From contig OU015501.1 of assembly GCA_907164885.2 (NCBI GenBank), positions 64,598,693 through 64,662,692 on the forward strand: a stretch of 64,000 bases of DNA, in the 5' to 3' direction. The stretch comes from Dolomedes plantarius. Its lineage: Eukaryota > Arthropoda > Arachnida > Araneae > Dolomedidae. Of the stretch, positions 1 through 12,000 are shown in pieces. The notes beneath the pieces are model-generated. The model worked only from the letters and a program-made list of their open reading frames with translations. It was not told where the DNA came from and did no database searches. The first letter of the stretch is position 1. Every line of letters starts with the position of its first letter. A program made the position numbers and the translations under genes.

Positions 1-867
1 ATAATTATATGTTTATGTTTCTATAGATTTTCTTCTCGATAATGGGAAATTGAAATAGAACATTAAATTTCTAAATCTGAATAAATTAGGAGTATCTTAA
101 CTTATGAATCTTAATGTTTAGGTGGAAATAAAAAGCATACAACATGACTTGCATCAGACCAGAAAATAACAGATTTTAACTCTGGCGCCTGTATCTAGAA
201 CTTATAAATGGTACTTCAAGTGTAAGACAGTTCAACTTGCCTTGAAAAGATGAAAATTGTAAATTAAGAGACACTGGATTTGAGATAAAATTGATCAATA
301 AGTATAAAAAGCTTTAAGCTTACTGTAGAAGTTGAGAATACATGTCATTTGTACACAAGTTTAGGCTGTCTTCATGTTAACCTGCTTTGGATGTGAATTC
401 TGTGACTCTCAGCACGTGGCTAAACTTACGGGAACAACAGTTAGTTTGGAGAAAGTAAGTATTCAATAAACTAAGCAGAGTTTGCAGGATTCTCAGTAGG
501 AGCTTGTACTAACATTAATGCTGCGAGTGAAAAAAAAAGTTTTGCTTTACAGTTTCAATAATTTGATGTCAAGGTATCTGCTAGTGAAAAGTTTAAAGTG
601 CCATTCATCATGAAGATCTCCCTCAATACAGAGATCCAGGTGAGAGTGACTGGTTAACCTAAGGGAGTTTCTCTAAACTTCTGATAAACTTCTTATCTTT
701 TATACAGCCTCACGTAGATTTCAGAAGGAACCGTTCATTTCCACCAACCAACCAGGTGTCTACCAATAGTTTTTCCTTTTGTTGTCGGTTTTGTAGTAAA
801 TAATATTCTTTTTTAAAGCCTCATATGGTAAAAAATATAATTTATGCTTCCTAAAATCTCCGCTTCT
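1..867. other. AT-rich stretch without recognisable gene
   Basis: I see no open frame of useful length, no transposon ends and no RNA gene here. Composition is AT-rich and similar to the other non-coding parts of the window. Confidence 0.5.
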
Positions 868-931
868 TTTTTGTAAGAAGAAGCCTATAAGAAGTAACTA
901 TCTTCTTCTTATAGGCTTCTTCTTACAAAAA
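868..931. repeat. Perfect 27-bp inverted repeat (hairpin)
   Basis: The arms at 868-894 and 905-931 are exact reverse complements, separated by a 10-base loop at 895-904. The arms are rich in AAG/CTT. No target duplication or protein is attached. It could be a foldback remnant or a small hairpin transcript; the sequence alone does not decide. Confidence 0.85.
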
Positions 932-1019
932 TGAGAGCAGATTAACCCTCTCCCAACTTATTTACTCTCATACGCCACCACTGTATACACATACACACAC
1001 ACACACACGCACACATATA

Positions 1020-1020
<1 letters not shown>

Positions 1021-1054
<34 letters not shown>
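1021..1054. repeat. (TA)n microsatellite
   Basis: About 34 bp of alternating A and T, preceded by a short (CA)n run near 985-1013. It ends exactly at the TA that flanks the following inverted-repeat element. Confidence 0.9.
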
Positions 1055-1057
<3 letters not shown>

Positions 1058-1671
1058 TCGAACCTCCATATATCGAACTTCCCTATATCGAAATTTTCTA
1101 TATATCGAACTCTTAGCAAATCTCCATTTTCATTACATAGAAAAACTGTTTCTATATATCGAAAAAATCTCTATATATCGAAATTTTTTTCACGACATAT
1201 TGGGAGATTTTATTCCACTTTAGAATAAAATCTCCCAAATTTTTGGCGTTTGAAACAATATTTCGTGTACTTCAATTCGTGGAAAATGTCCCTGATGAAG
1301 TTTTTAATGAACTGAATAAATGCGAACATTTCTTTGATTGACTTTCCGCAAAACTGGCTGTTCAGCAAGATATTCGTAGTTTTTTTTTAAAGAATGTAAC
1401 TGTGATCACTGTAACCATTGCCTGGATTATTTTTTTAAAGGTATATAGTACGCAATAAATCTTTCACATTAATTCATTTTTTAGTTATTAACTGTCATTT
1501 AATGTGATTCACATATAAATTGGAATTGGAGTTTCGTATAAGAAAATTAGCTTTAATTTCAATGTTTTAGGAGAATTATTATAAAACTAAGATCAATTCT
1601 ATATATCGAAATTTCTATATATCGAATTTTTTTCCGGCATTTTGCTACTTCGATATATGGAGATTCGACTG
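1055..1671. mobile_element. Pogo/Tigger-like MITE
   Basis: This 617 bp element starts with CAGTCGAACCTCCATATATC and ends with the reverse complement of nearly the same sequence. It is flanked by TA on both sides (1053-1054 and 1672-1673). CAG-initial ends of the CCTCxATxTA type with a TA duplication are characteristic of pogo/Tigger elements. The inner sequence repeats the motif TATATCGAA several times near both ends. No transposase frame survives, so it is either non-autonomous or a deletion derivative. Confidence 0.8.
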
Positions 1672-1695
1672 TATATGTGTGTGTGTGTGTGTGTA
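1672..1695. repeat. (TG)n microsatellite
   Basis: A short TATG(TG)n run directly after the right end of the pogo-like element. The same arrangement follows the Tc1 fragment at 4529-4551. Confidence 0.85.
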
Positions 1696-1707
1696 AGTAT
1701 TATGTAT

Positions 1708-2120
1708 GTACATTCCAAAGATTTTTAGCTTTTATTTCCTCTTAAAAGCTTTTCGACTCTGAATGTAAGGAATGCTTCAAGCTTGAAAATATTATAGGCC
1801 TTTTTAATCTGACTCTGGGGAGATTTATTTCCCTTTTTATAATTTTTTTCCATATAAAGATAATTTAAAAATTTTATGCATTTCAAATGAATTTTAAAAG
1901 AATGAGATAATTATAAAAATAATTATCATCATCTTGTTATACCTCCAGTATTTTACATAAATCTCTGTTTTCTTACAATGTAATTAAGTGCAAGCTTTTA
2001 TTTCGTAACGCAACACAATATCCAACTTTTTATTGTCTTACTTTCAAGATTTCGTAAGCAATCTTGGATACTTTATTATCCTTCACTAAATTAATAACAT
2101 TTTATAATTCTTTTCATGCG
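1708..2120. repeat. Dispersed repeat, copy 1
   Basis: The segment beginning with TTCCAAAGATTTTTAGCTTT resembles 4552-4625, and its later part near 1855-2010 resembles 5880-6020. The other copy is therefore split by a Tc1-like insertion. No ORF or terminal repeats are visible, so the class is unknown. Confidence 0.5.
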
Positions 2121-2904
2121 ATACAGCACTCGAAAATTTCCATAAATTTAACCCTAGAATGTAAGAACCGAAGATTTTATTTGGTTTTGCTACTTCTCTC
2201 CACTTAGCATTCTTAAAACGTTAAGATAGTTTTTTTGTTTTTTATGTGTAAATAACACATTCTTGGACTGTAACTGAAAACATAGATTCTTTTTTTTCTC
2301 CTTCAGTTATTATATACTGAGATTCCGACTTAAAGGTCTTACTGCATTACCATATGCACCGCATGTCACATTCTTTGTCCAGTCTGGTTGATGGTTATTT
2401 TCTGTCAGGAATTCAAGCAATTTCAAAGGCTACGTTTTAAAAAGATGTCGTGTAACTTTATAAATATTTCTATCACATACAAATTTCTTACTTTCTTGCA
2501 TTGCATGTCGCGATAAGCAAAATGGAAATAAAACATTCTTCCTCCACAGATATTCAGGTGAAAATTATGGCGAAAACAATAACTTTATTCCGTTTATTAT
2601 TTATGTGAGTAATTCAGTTTAGCCTATATTTTGTTTTTGCATTCGTTTCAATTTTCATCGGATAGTTGCAGGGGCATAAATAATAATTAATGCATGTTGT
2701 GATAGAATCAGTGGGAAAAAAAGGTTACATTAAAACTTTTTCATTCAAGTTTTTATTTTTACTTTTAGTGTTTGGTGTTTACCAAGTTTACGAAATTGTT
2801 TCGGTTCTTCTTTACATAGTTTTTTCAGTTAAAAACCTTCAATTTTTATTTTTATTTTAATTTTCCTATCATATTTCTATAAACCAAAAGCACACTTTAT
2901 CACA
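2121..2904. other. AT-rich stretch without recognisable gene
   Basis: No supported gene, terminal repeat or structured RNA was seen. Stop codons are frequent in all frames. Confidence 0.5.
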
Positions 2905-2930
2905 TATTATATATATATATATATATATAC
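2905..2930. repeat. (TA)n microsatellite
   Basis: Short (AT)n tract a few bases upstream of the left end of the element at 2937. Confidence 0.85.
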
Positions 2931-2936
2931 TGGTTA

Positions 2937-3791
2937 CTGGTAACACTCCTATAACACGGTAGATAAGTTCCTAGAAAATGCCGTGTTGTGTGAAAAGGTG
3001 TTATATGAGACCCAGAGACGGTTAAAAAAAGAGGAGGGTTACGTTCTAAAAACTATTAAAAACAAACATTTTTTTAAAATTCCGTATCAGGAACTTACTT
3101 TTTATTAAAAATATAAATGTATGTATAACACAAATCAAAAAGAAACAAAAAAAGATTATTTTCATTTAATGCGACCTTATTTTAATAAATTTATTCCTCA
3201 TCACTGCTCAGTATAATCAAACGAGAACGTTCTTTCGATTGAACGATATCACCTCACTTTCAGAACCTTTTTCTTCATTTAGATTTTTTGCACCTTCCAT
3301 CCTCTTTAAAAAATCTGTAATTTTGGTTTATTTGCTGGTTCTTACAAAGTCATTGTAGATTCACGATATGAAGATAGACAATTTTTCAGCTCTCTTTTGA
3401 ATTTTCGGCTTCTTTATTAATTATGATCAAAGGGTCTGCATTCAGGAAAAGTGATTCAAGATTTTCAGCTAAGGTTTGGCCTTCTTGCAATTTTATAGAG
3501 TTATAAAGGAATAAATTATAATTTGTTTATACATTTTTATGTAAAGCCACTATAGTTCGTTATTCCTTCCCGTCATTATTTTAAGGTAATTTAGTTTTTA
3601 AATGTGTTAAACAAAAATTATGTTATTTAGTGCTATAAAAGTACAGTGTTGTACAAAAGTTTTCGCATTTTTTTATCGTGTTACCGCAAAACCGTGTAAC
3701 AGGTTGCAGTGTTATACGAGGGTTACCGCAATTTATCTTATTGTGTTAGAGCGAAACCGTGTTGTAAGATGCCGTGCTGTAGGAGGGCTAC

Positions 3792-3794
<3 letters not shown>
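2937..3794. mobile_element. Pogo/Tigger-like non-autonomous element
   Basis: The left end CTGGTAACACTCCTATAACA matches the reverse complement of the right end (CAGGTAGCCCTCCTACAGCA) at most positions. TA lies immediately outside both ends (2935-2936, 3795-3796). Further inside, the motif CCGTGTTGT recurs near both ends. The interior on the minus strand has about 33 open codons near 3390-3488 that may be a transposase remnant, but I cannot assign them. Length is 858 bp. Confidence 0.7.

Positions 3795-3861
<67 letters not shown>
3795..3861. repeat. (TA)n microsatellite, 67 bp
   Basis: Pure alternating TA between the right end of one inverted-repeat element and the left end of the next. The tyrosine-isoleucine ORFs read through it are artefacts. 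Confidence 0.95.
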
Positions 3862-3863
<2 letters not shown>

Positions 3864-4107
3864 CTCACTCCTTTCAACAGCGTCATATCTTAAAAATCGG
3901 TGAATTTTAGTTATGCCTGTTTTTAGAATCCCCTTGAAGAGTAGTATATCACTGAAAAACCGACATATCCCACCGCTCAATATATAGCAGCTAGAGAGCA
4001 GAATTAATATTTATTTTTAATGCATTTTATTTCACTTTTAAACTTTTAAATCCTTCTCCTGAAAATTACACTGTTGGATGTCATGACGTTGTTGAAAGGA
4101 GTGAGCG
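3862..4107. mobile_element. Short MITE with 25-bp TIRs
   Basis: The terminal repeats at 3862-3886 and 4083-4107 match at 24 of 25 positions; the outer end reads CGCTCACTCCTTTCAACA. Alternating TA flanks both sides, so the likely target duplication is TA within a (TA)n tract. The 246 bp element has no coding capacity and I cannot name the superfamily. Confidence 0.75.
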
Positions 4108-4122
4108 ATATATATATATATA

Positions 4123-4528
4123 CGTCGTACCCTCCTGTATCCAACGATCACATATCCGCATTACAGTTGTTTGGTTTCGTCCAACACGACTACCGATTTC
4201 CCTGAAAGATAATCCACAATCTCGGTAGGCCACTATCCTTCCTCTGTCGAACTCGGATACTTGATCAAAAGATGATCGCTGTTTTTGACGAGGCATAATT
4301 GATCGTTTTTTTGAAAAAACCACAAGAAAAACACAATTGCCGAACTTGAAATCGTCGAAATCCCCAAGCCTTAAATAGCGCTTTGAAGTGGCGCCACAGG
4401 CGCGCGTGATGTGCGTCTGCGCTGAAATTCTTATCATTTGCATATCTCACCTCCGCTAATGCATGTTGTAAATTTCATGTTATTTGCATCTTTCCTTCAG
4501 GGTGTTGCATTTACAGTGGCCAGCAATG
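4123..4528 (-). pseudogene. Tc1-like transposase, 5' end fragment
   Basis: The minus strand carries the left end of a Tc1-like element: an outer end CATTGCTGGCCACTGTAAAT at 4528 next to TA, an untranslated leader, and an ATG at 4296. The frame gives about 58 residues of the N-terminal paired-like helix-turn-helix, including EFDRGRIVAYRDCGLSFREI and a following helix with GRNQTTV. The frame then runs into a (TA)n tract at 4108-4122, where the element is cut off. The DNA-binding half is thus partial and the whole catalytic domain is missing. It is a different Tc1 lineage from the relic immediately downstream. Confidence 0.75.
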
Positions 4529-4551
4529 TATATATATGTGTGTGTGTGTAT

Positions 4552-4640
4552 AACTCCAAAGTTTTTTAGCTTTTATTTTCTATTAAAATATTTTCGGTTA
4601 TAAATATAAATACTTCATGCTTCAGCCCATCAGAACTGAG
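4552..4640. repeat. Dispersed repeat, copy 2, left half
   Basis: Resembles 1712-1790. Its continuation appears at 5880-6020, so the Tc1-like relic lies inside it. Confidence 0.45.
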
Positions 4641-4754
4641 CATCCACCAGGTAAATATAAGCAGCGATTCTCGTTCTGTTATTCAAAGTTTCTGCTGCAT
4701 TTCGACTGGGAATATCTTACGTGGACAGTAATAATTCTTCGCTGAAAGATTTAT

Positions 4755-5735
4755 GCTCCTTGCGAGTATATTTCAGAATTTGAAAGAGGTCGAGTCATCG
4801 GATTGAAAAAAGCTGATTGGGCAAATTGAAGAATCGCTCGACCTCTCGGTAGAAGCGATGAAGGAATTAGACGATGCTGACAATAGTGGGTCAACAACGG
4901 CATATTTAAGCGTCAGGACAGTAGTGGTCGACCTAGGACCACAACAGAATGGGAAGACAGGGCGATTGTTAGATCATCTGTCACGGCACAGGATTCGTCG
5001 TTATCACTCTCCGACGCGTGATCCGTACACAAGTGTCCAACATGGTCATTGATTGACAGGCAACTGAGAGACCGGACTGTACGCTCACGACATTACGCCG
5101 CTAACCCCTCATACCTGTACACCGTCAACTCCGATTACAGTGGTACTTAACTCGATCAACTTGGAACTGCAGTAGCTGGGGGCGTACAGTCTTTAGTGAC
5201 GAGCCCCGTTTCCAACTGTGTCCTGAAGGTCAACCAAGACGTGTCTGGAAACGTCCAGGGCAACGTGGGGACCCTGTCCTTACTAACGCTCACCACACAG
5301 GCCCACAAAGGGGCGTTATGGTCTGAGGTGCCATTTCCTTTGATAGGCGGACCCCTTTGGTAGTCATTAGTGACACACTGGGGCGACATTCGGTGACGAC
5401 ACCCGTTTTGTTGCCGTTCCTCTTGCTCCACCCCGGACATATTTTTCCACAAGATAATGCCCGGCCGCATACAACACGTGTTGCTATGAATTGTCTTCAA
5501 GCTTGCTGAAATTTTTCCTTGACCACCTAGGTCGTCTGATCTCTCCCCCATAGACCACATTTTGGACGTGATGGGAAGGCGATTGCTACTATCCCGGAAT
5601 GTTGCTGATTTAGCCTGACTGTTGGAGACAATTTGGCAAGACATCCCGCAGGGCACCATCCGAGAACTTTAAAAGTCTATGCCACGTCGAGGGGCAGCTT
5701 GCATCCAGGCCAGTGGTAAACCAACGCCGTATTGA
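4755..5735 (+). pseudogene. Tc1-like transposase relic (IS630/Tc1/mariner)
   Basis: Fragments in changing frames cover a whole Tc1-like transposase. The N-terminal helix-turn-helix appears at about 4770-4870 (SEFERGRVIGLKKADWAN), followed by GRPR. The first catalytic Asp is in VFSDEPRF near 5190. A tryptophan-poor GVMV segment is broken by a stop. QDNARPHTTRVAMNCL near 5450 holds the second Asp. The third acidic position reads SPIDHILD, with Asp where this lineage normally has Glu. The C-terminus MPRRGAAC ends at a TGA at 5733-5735. Several stops and at least one frameshift make it dead. The right inverted repeat near 5850-5875 (CAACCCCTTCTTGGTGCG) resembles the end of the element at 17320-18732. 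Confidence 0.8.
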
Positions 5736-5879
5736 CTTCCTCATTTTGTAACGATCAAACTCTCGAATAAATCCTTTAATTGTCCCGAGATTTTAATCGT
5801 TATATTTTTTGTGCATATTATTTGCATCCACCAATTTTTGTTGCAATCGGACAACCCCTTCTTGGTGCGCCGATTCTTT

Positions 5880-6080
5880 TTAAATTTATTCACAAGAAGA
5901 TAGTTTACCAATTTTAAGCATTTAAAATTAATTTTAAGATAATAAGAAATTAGTGAAAATAACTTCTATAGCGTTAAATTACAATATCCGCTTTTATAAA
6001 TTTAGTCTTTTTGGAAAGTAAAAAGCTACCCATTATTTAACTGACTTAAATAGATATTTCAGCTAAATTCAAAATAATTT
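5880..6080. repeat. Dispersed repeat, copy 2, right half
   Basis: Resembles 1855-2060, including shared strings around AATTTTAAGATAAT and ACAATATCC. It resumes the copy interrupted by the Tc1-like relic. Confidence 0.45.
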
Positions 6081-9000
6081 TTATATTAAAACAGTAAAAT
6101 ATTGCAACTGCTAAATAAATCGTTGCTTCCAGTTTTGATCTGAATAACATGCAGTTATCTTGGAAATGAATAAATGATCTGTTGGAACACGAAGGTGGTA
6201 CCAAGGGAGCTTGTCATTTACAAATAGATCTGACCACGACGACTGATGAGCGTAAACACACAAGTAGTCATTAATTCCTTCCTTCTTAAACATTTGAAGG
6301 TTCAATGCTGAATATCGGAAATCACATGATTTTCTTTGGTAATCAGCGAATGTCTATTGTAAGTGCAAGTTTGGAAATTTTGAAAAGTCCCATCATTTCT
6401 GCAGATTTGAAAATCAAAAATTCAGAATGCCTAAATTGAGAAAAAAAACTGTAGTATATTTTTTCGGTGAAAGAAAAACAATTTATAAATACCTCTGATT
6501 TAAAAATATAAATAAATAAAATTTTCGAAATTACAAAAGAAAGAAAGAAAAAAAGGAAAGAAGAAAGTGAAGTTCCACTTCTGAAGAAAGTGAAAGAATA
6601 ATTTATGAGATACACCCATTTCAAATTTATGTCAGTTGATAGACTTTACTTCATGATCTGTATTATCTTTTCCACGTTATTTTTTCATTTATAAATAAAT
6701 TTTTATTCTTTCATTTTATTTCACTGTCTAGTTTCTTTTCACTCTTTTACGTGGTAGTAGTTAAATATTCATTATCAAAGAAAGTTGCCATTTATTTAGA
6801 ATTGTTTTCACTTCTATTTTTATAGTTGCTTACTATGAATTTCGTCGTCTAAACTAAATCAATTTATTATTAGGTGGAAAGACGGTCTTTTAAATAAATA
6901 TCGTACTTTAAAATTTTATCAAGCTCATTGTTCGAGGATGCTTCTGTTTATTCAATAAGCAGCCTTTGTAATCGTCTAATGAAATTCTCCCCATACAACA
7001 TATATTTTTTTATGGACGTCTTCTCCGGTGCTTTGATCTTTAAAATTGTATATTCCTTCTCTAATTATTTTTCTTATTTGTTTCATCTCTTTCTATATCC
7101 ACATTTAATGCCTGATTTAGTTCTTAAACGATTAATTTCCGTCGTTATTCTATCTTTGTTTTCATGTTCCCTTTTTCCCAACACTTTGGTTGAATATTCT
7201 TGGAAGACATATTATTCTATTCACAAAATGAGTATCAAGATAATCACATTTTTATACCTTCATCGTCATCTTCAACGTTTACTTCGTACATATAACTGTC
7301 AATATCTGCCGATAATACTTTTATGTTTTCCTTTCACTTATATTTCATAACTTCATAATGAAGTTAACCTTTGAATAATCTAATGTACTCTTTCGTATAT
7401 TACTCGTTACCAGTTTTCGTTTTACTTATGTTTTAAAACTCCAAAATGAAGTTCATTTATTAAAACATTTGAATAATCTAATGTACCTTTTCCCGTATAT
7501 ATTGGTTTGTTCAAATACATTTATTCACTTTAATTTGCACTAAATTTTCCTCAAATTTAGTCCAAATTCAAGAAGTTCCTTAAATTTAGTGGGTTGAATG
7601 TGTAAATCTTCCCTTTGATATTTTGTTCAGTCATCAATAGGTGTGCATTTTGTTCAAGCATCGAAGCATAAGCAAACATTTATTCTCTTTATTATGTTTT
7701 CTGCGCCATCTTTAAAGACTGCAATATTCAACTGGTTATAAAAATCTTTTTCCAGGTCATTTGAGACTTGAGCGTTCATTTAGAATTTAAATTCATAAAA
7801 TTTTAACTGTAATGGAAGGTTTGAATTGAAAGATACTCTGCCTCTTGCTCACATACCCGATTATAGAATTTCTCATTCCACCTCCAAGCATAGCTTTAAA
7901 ATGTTATACAGAGTTTTTTTATTCTTCCTGTTATATGAAGTATTTCATGCGAGTCTTTAACTTTCAGAATATAAACATTAAACAACTTTTATAATTCGAG
8001 CTCCTATATTTATGGTTATGTTATGTTTTTGCCCAGAATGAACTACGTAAAATTATGATCATTTGAATAGTTTATTATCAGTGTTTATTTTGCTTTATAA
8101 CATTTCTTTTAACTTTAATCCCCATGTGACCATCCTTTTAATGGGTTATATTCACTGAATCTTTTTCTGTTAAATGAGGCTTTTACTTCATTTTGTTAAA
8201 CATAACAAAGATAATATCCAACGTCTTTTATGTCCCTCTACGCAAAAAAAAACGTTTTTGTAGTGTAAGAGATATTTCATCTCTATAAAGAGCTATGAAT
8301 ATAGAAACGAATATAGAGCTGAGAATAGAAATGACAACGTTATTAATATTCAAAGGGTGTTAGGAAATTTTTGCTTTGTGTACTACAAATCCCTCATTCA
8401 AAAGCTTTTCCTTGCATTCATTTACCAAGAGAGCTTCATGGAATATTGAGATAAAAATATGAAATAACAAATTATCTTTCTGTAAGTGAAATCTTTCATT
8501 TGATATTACTCTACCAAATGGATTTTACGTTGAATTTGTTAACAAGTTTTTTGTTGTGGAGTTAGAATACTTCAGCGAAATTGACAAAAGAGCGTATAGT
8601 ATTTAAATAAATCTTTTTCATAGGTTTTAAGAAGTCTAGTGAAGAAAATAATTCAGTTCTAATACATAGTGCATTAATTTATTTATTTTATTTAAGAAAA
8701 GGAATAAGCATAGACTGTATGATTAAAATAAAAAGCTGAACGAGTATTATTAGTAAGATGAAGGATTTGGTTATTTAAGTCACAAATAAAAGTTATTCGA
8801 TATTGATTTAGAAGTCAAAGCAAAACAAATTGTAAAAAGGGAATTAGACGAAGTACTTTCATATAGGATCGACTGTAGTAAAATTAAGAAAAAATGTAAT
8901 GCATTACTGTGTGGAATTTGGGATTTTTCCATCTTAAGCAAATGAACTATATTTCGGATTTTAAAAACATTGCTGCTTTGAATGATAATAACATAGTCAG

Positions 9001-12000
9001 ATATAAATTACTTCTCCTTGAGCTCCAGCCTGTTAAATCTGATGAAAGCTCTAGAAAAGAGGGAAACATAACTTTCTTTAAAGGAAGAGATTTAATAGAA
9101 AGGAAGTCTCATAACCATTGATACTATTAAAATTTATTAAGATACAATATTTCATCTCTAAGTCTTTGAGTCATGGGCTAAATTCCTTTTATATTTGATG
9201 ATTCAGTTTGAAAAGTGATGAATATATTTTACTAAATACATATGGTTTTCAAACCAAATTTTTAATTAGTTTGTTGAAACGGCTACCAACGCTGCAACTT
9301 TGCTAATTTTTTTATAATTTAAACGAAATGAAAAATATAATGAGGGATTCGTAGTACGGTGAATTTATACCAAAAATAGTAAGTTTTTAAATGCTGATTA
9401 CTTTTAAATACATTTTTGCCCCCCCCTCCCTGATGATTTGAAAGGTAATTGCAGAGCTTGTACTAGTTATATTTGAGCTCAAAAGAAACAACTTCAGAGC
9501 ATATTAGACACTGATATTCAAAAACCTCATTACAATACTTGATAGAAGCATTGTTTGTGATTGCTGCGTGTAAAATTTAAATCGTCTCTTGCGTATGAAA
9601 ATCTAGCTTTAGCAGTTAAATCGTTGGTATAAATTGGCATCAACTGAAAGAGTATTTCAGAATATTCCAGTGGATCTTATACTATAGTTATATGACTATA
9701 TATGATACTGAAATACGAGGAAAATTTCGATTATTAATGTCAGAATAACACATTTTATGATTTAGACAAGAGTAAATCGTGGCTAAATGCAAACAGAACG
9801 AGTTTTCTTAATTTAAACTACACCATAAATTTTGATAAAATATTTGATATTGTATGCATTACCTATGAAAAGGTAATGAAACAGTACTTACACAAGATAT
9901 TGGTTGTTTAATAAATTATGCATACTATCGGAAAATTACATCTAATTATTTGCTTCATTATCCTTTCATGAAATATTGGAAAATTTTCAATTCATTAAAG
10001 GCTAGAATTTTAGTGGCATTTAATATTTTCAATAAAAGTATATATTTTACTTTCATTTCGAATAGGAAAATAAATGAAGTTAAGAATGCTAGAAAGGAAA
10101 ATTATGATAATAAGGGTGTTGAAATCGTATAAAAATATAAGATGTGTTAGTATCTTCTTAATTGCTTTAGTGGTGATAAAGATTTTATAATCAAACGCTT
10201 TATTTTGGAAGAATTTGAACCTGGAATATTTGAAAATGCTTTTGATTTTAAATATTTCAAAAAATAATTACATGGAGATTAAAATCTATTGTCTGTGATT
10301 TATATTAGATCTCTATTTTAAATTTATGAGAAATTATTGCCTAAATGGGTCGTATTTTATTCCATATAACAATACAGGAAGGAGATATATTAAAATAAAT
10401 ATTAAAGATAGTTCATATTCATTTCAATCCAAACTCTTAAGAGAATATCCTATTTTACTCTTGTTGATGAAAATGTTTAATTATTCCTCTACTTACCCTC
10501 TTATAAATATGAAATGTATAAAATTTTCAATATTATCAGCTAATCAACGTTAATTACATGGAAAACTATGAGTAAAGAAAATAGAATCGGATTAGAAATT
10601 CATGGAAATGTGTCAAAAGTGGGTTTTAGTGAAGTTTTTGTAATGGCATTCCATAATAAAATAGACTGCTGCTACTTATAAATCTATAAATTAAACTGAT
10701 CAAATATTCCTTTTCTCAATTATTCTGTAGAACAATTAGGATCACGCATTTCTCGCAAGAATATGCAAACATGATAATCGTTTATGACTTATTTGGGCCA
10801 CCGATTTTTAAAACATCTTTTAATTAATTTTGTTTTCTTTAAGATACACTTACATTCTTTCGAAATTATATAAAATTATACAGTTCTGGTTTATTTTTGG
10901 CCTAAAATTATCAGTTTTATTTTCTGAATAAGTCTATCTTCAGTTTATTTTCACAATTATGACAATGGGGGTGGATGGTTTTCAATATCGTTCCTAAATT
11001 TGTCTATTATTTAATAAAATATAGATATAAAGCTTGATTTTTCTTCTAATATATGATTTTAAAAGTTAACTGTAAACCACGTAAGAGGACTTAAAAGAAG
11101 AACATGATGCTAGCAGATACTAACATACTTTCATTTAGTCCTATTAATCATCTTAATGAGCTTGTACGGACACTGTTGGGGAAGGTATCTGAATGCTGTA
11201 AACTTTCTTTAATGATTCTTAGTGGATGATTCTTAATGACTGATTCTTATTTGAATGATACAGTGAAGTAGTAATGTAAAATTTATTCCCTTATTTTGAT
11301 CAGATATATTAAATTTGGGATAGTCAAAAAACCTTTTTATATTAAAGCTATGTTCTAGATCCTCTTGAAATTCGAGAAAAATTAATTGTTCTTGCTTGTT
11401 TTTTATCTAAAATAAACTTTTTGTAATATTAATCTTATCTACCTTGAGTTTTTTCCCTAGACAAAGGTCCCACATGAGTAGGAAACTTTGACGTTTCTCT
11501 TTCTAAAAATTTGTCTATTTTTACTGGAATATCGGGGGAAAGCATGACTTTCTAATTTACTTAAACTCTCTAAACTCAAATTTTAAACCTTTGTGTGCGT
11601 TTAAATTATATGGAGTATACGAGAACCATTCGTATTTTTACTATTAGTCCTATCAATAATCTCGATGAGTATGTCATGGTACTATCAAAGATGATATCTC
11701 AGTGCTCTAAACTCACTTGAATGATTCTCAGCGGATTGTTTATAATTTGGTAAAAATGTTCAATGGTGCTGATCATTTCAGATAGGTCGCCATTATGAAG
11801 AAAGGGAAAAAATTGAAAAGGAATAGAAAAGTCTATATGGGTAATGGAAGTGATCGGACTGATTTCGACATCAGTATGTTCTGATAAGTGTTTCAAAAGC
11901 ATATCATGCAATCGCATCTCAAACACCTACCGTGTCTTAGCTTTTCAGTGTCCTCTGCCATTTTAGAAAGCTAGGTCCATAGGTTTACATTCTTAGCGTA

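Noticed and set aside
3620..3980. Open frames rich in alternating Tyr-Ile on both strands
   Set aside because: They are translations of a (TA)n microsatellite, which lacks stops in some frames. The same applies at 13873, 17151, 18626, 43620 and 44200.
5156..5659. 167-codon frame on the minus strand
   Set aside because: It is antisense to the Tc1-like transposase relic, whose motifs are clear on the plus strand.
6928..7350. 140-codon open frame on the plus strand
   Set aside because: It starts without ATG, has a low-complexity hydrophobic composition from AT-rich DNA, and shows no motif or flanking gene signals.
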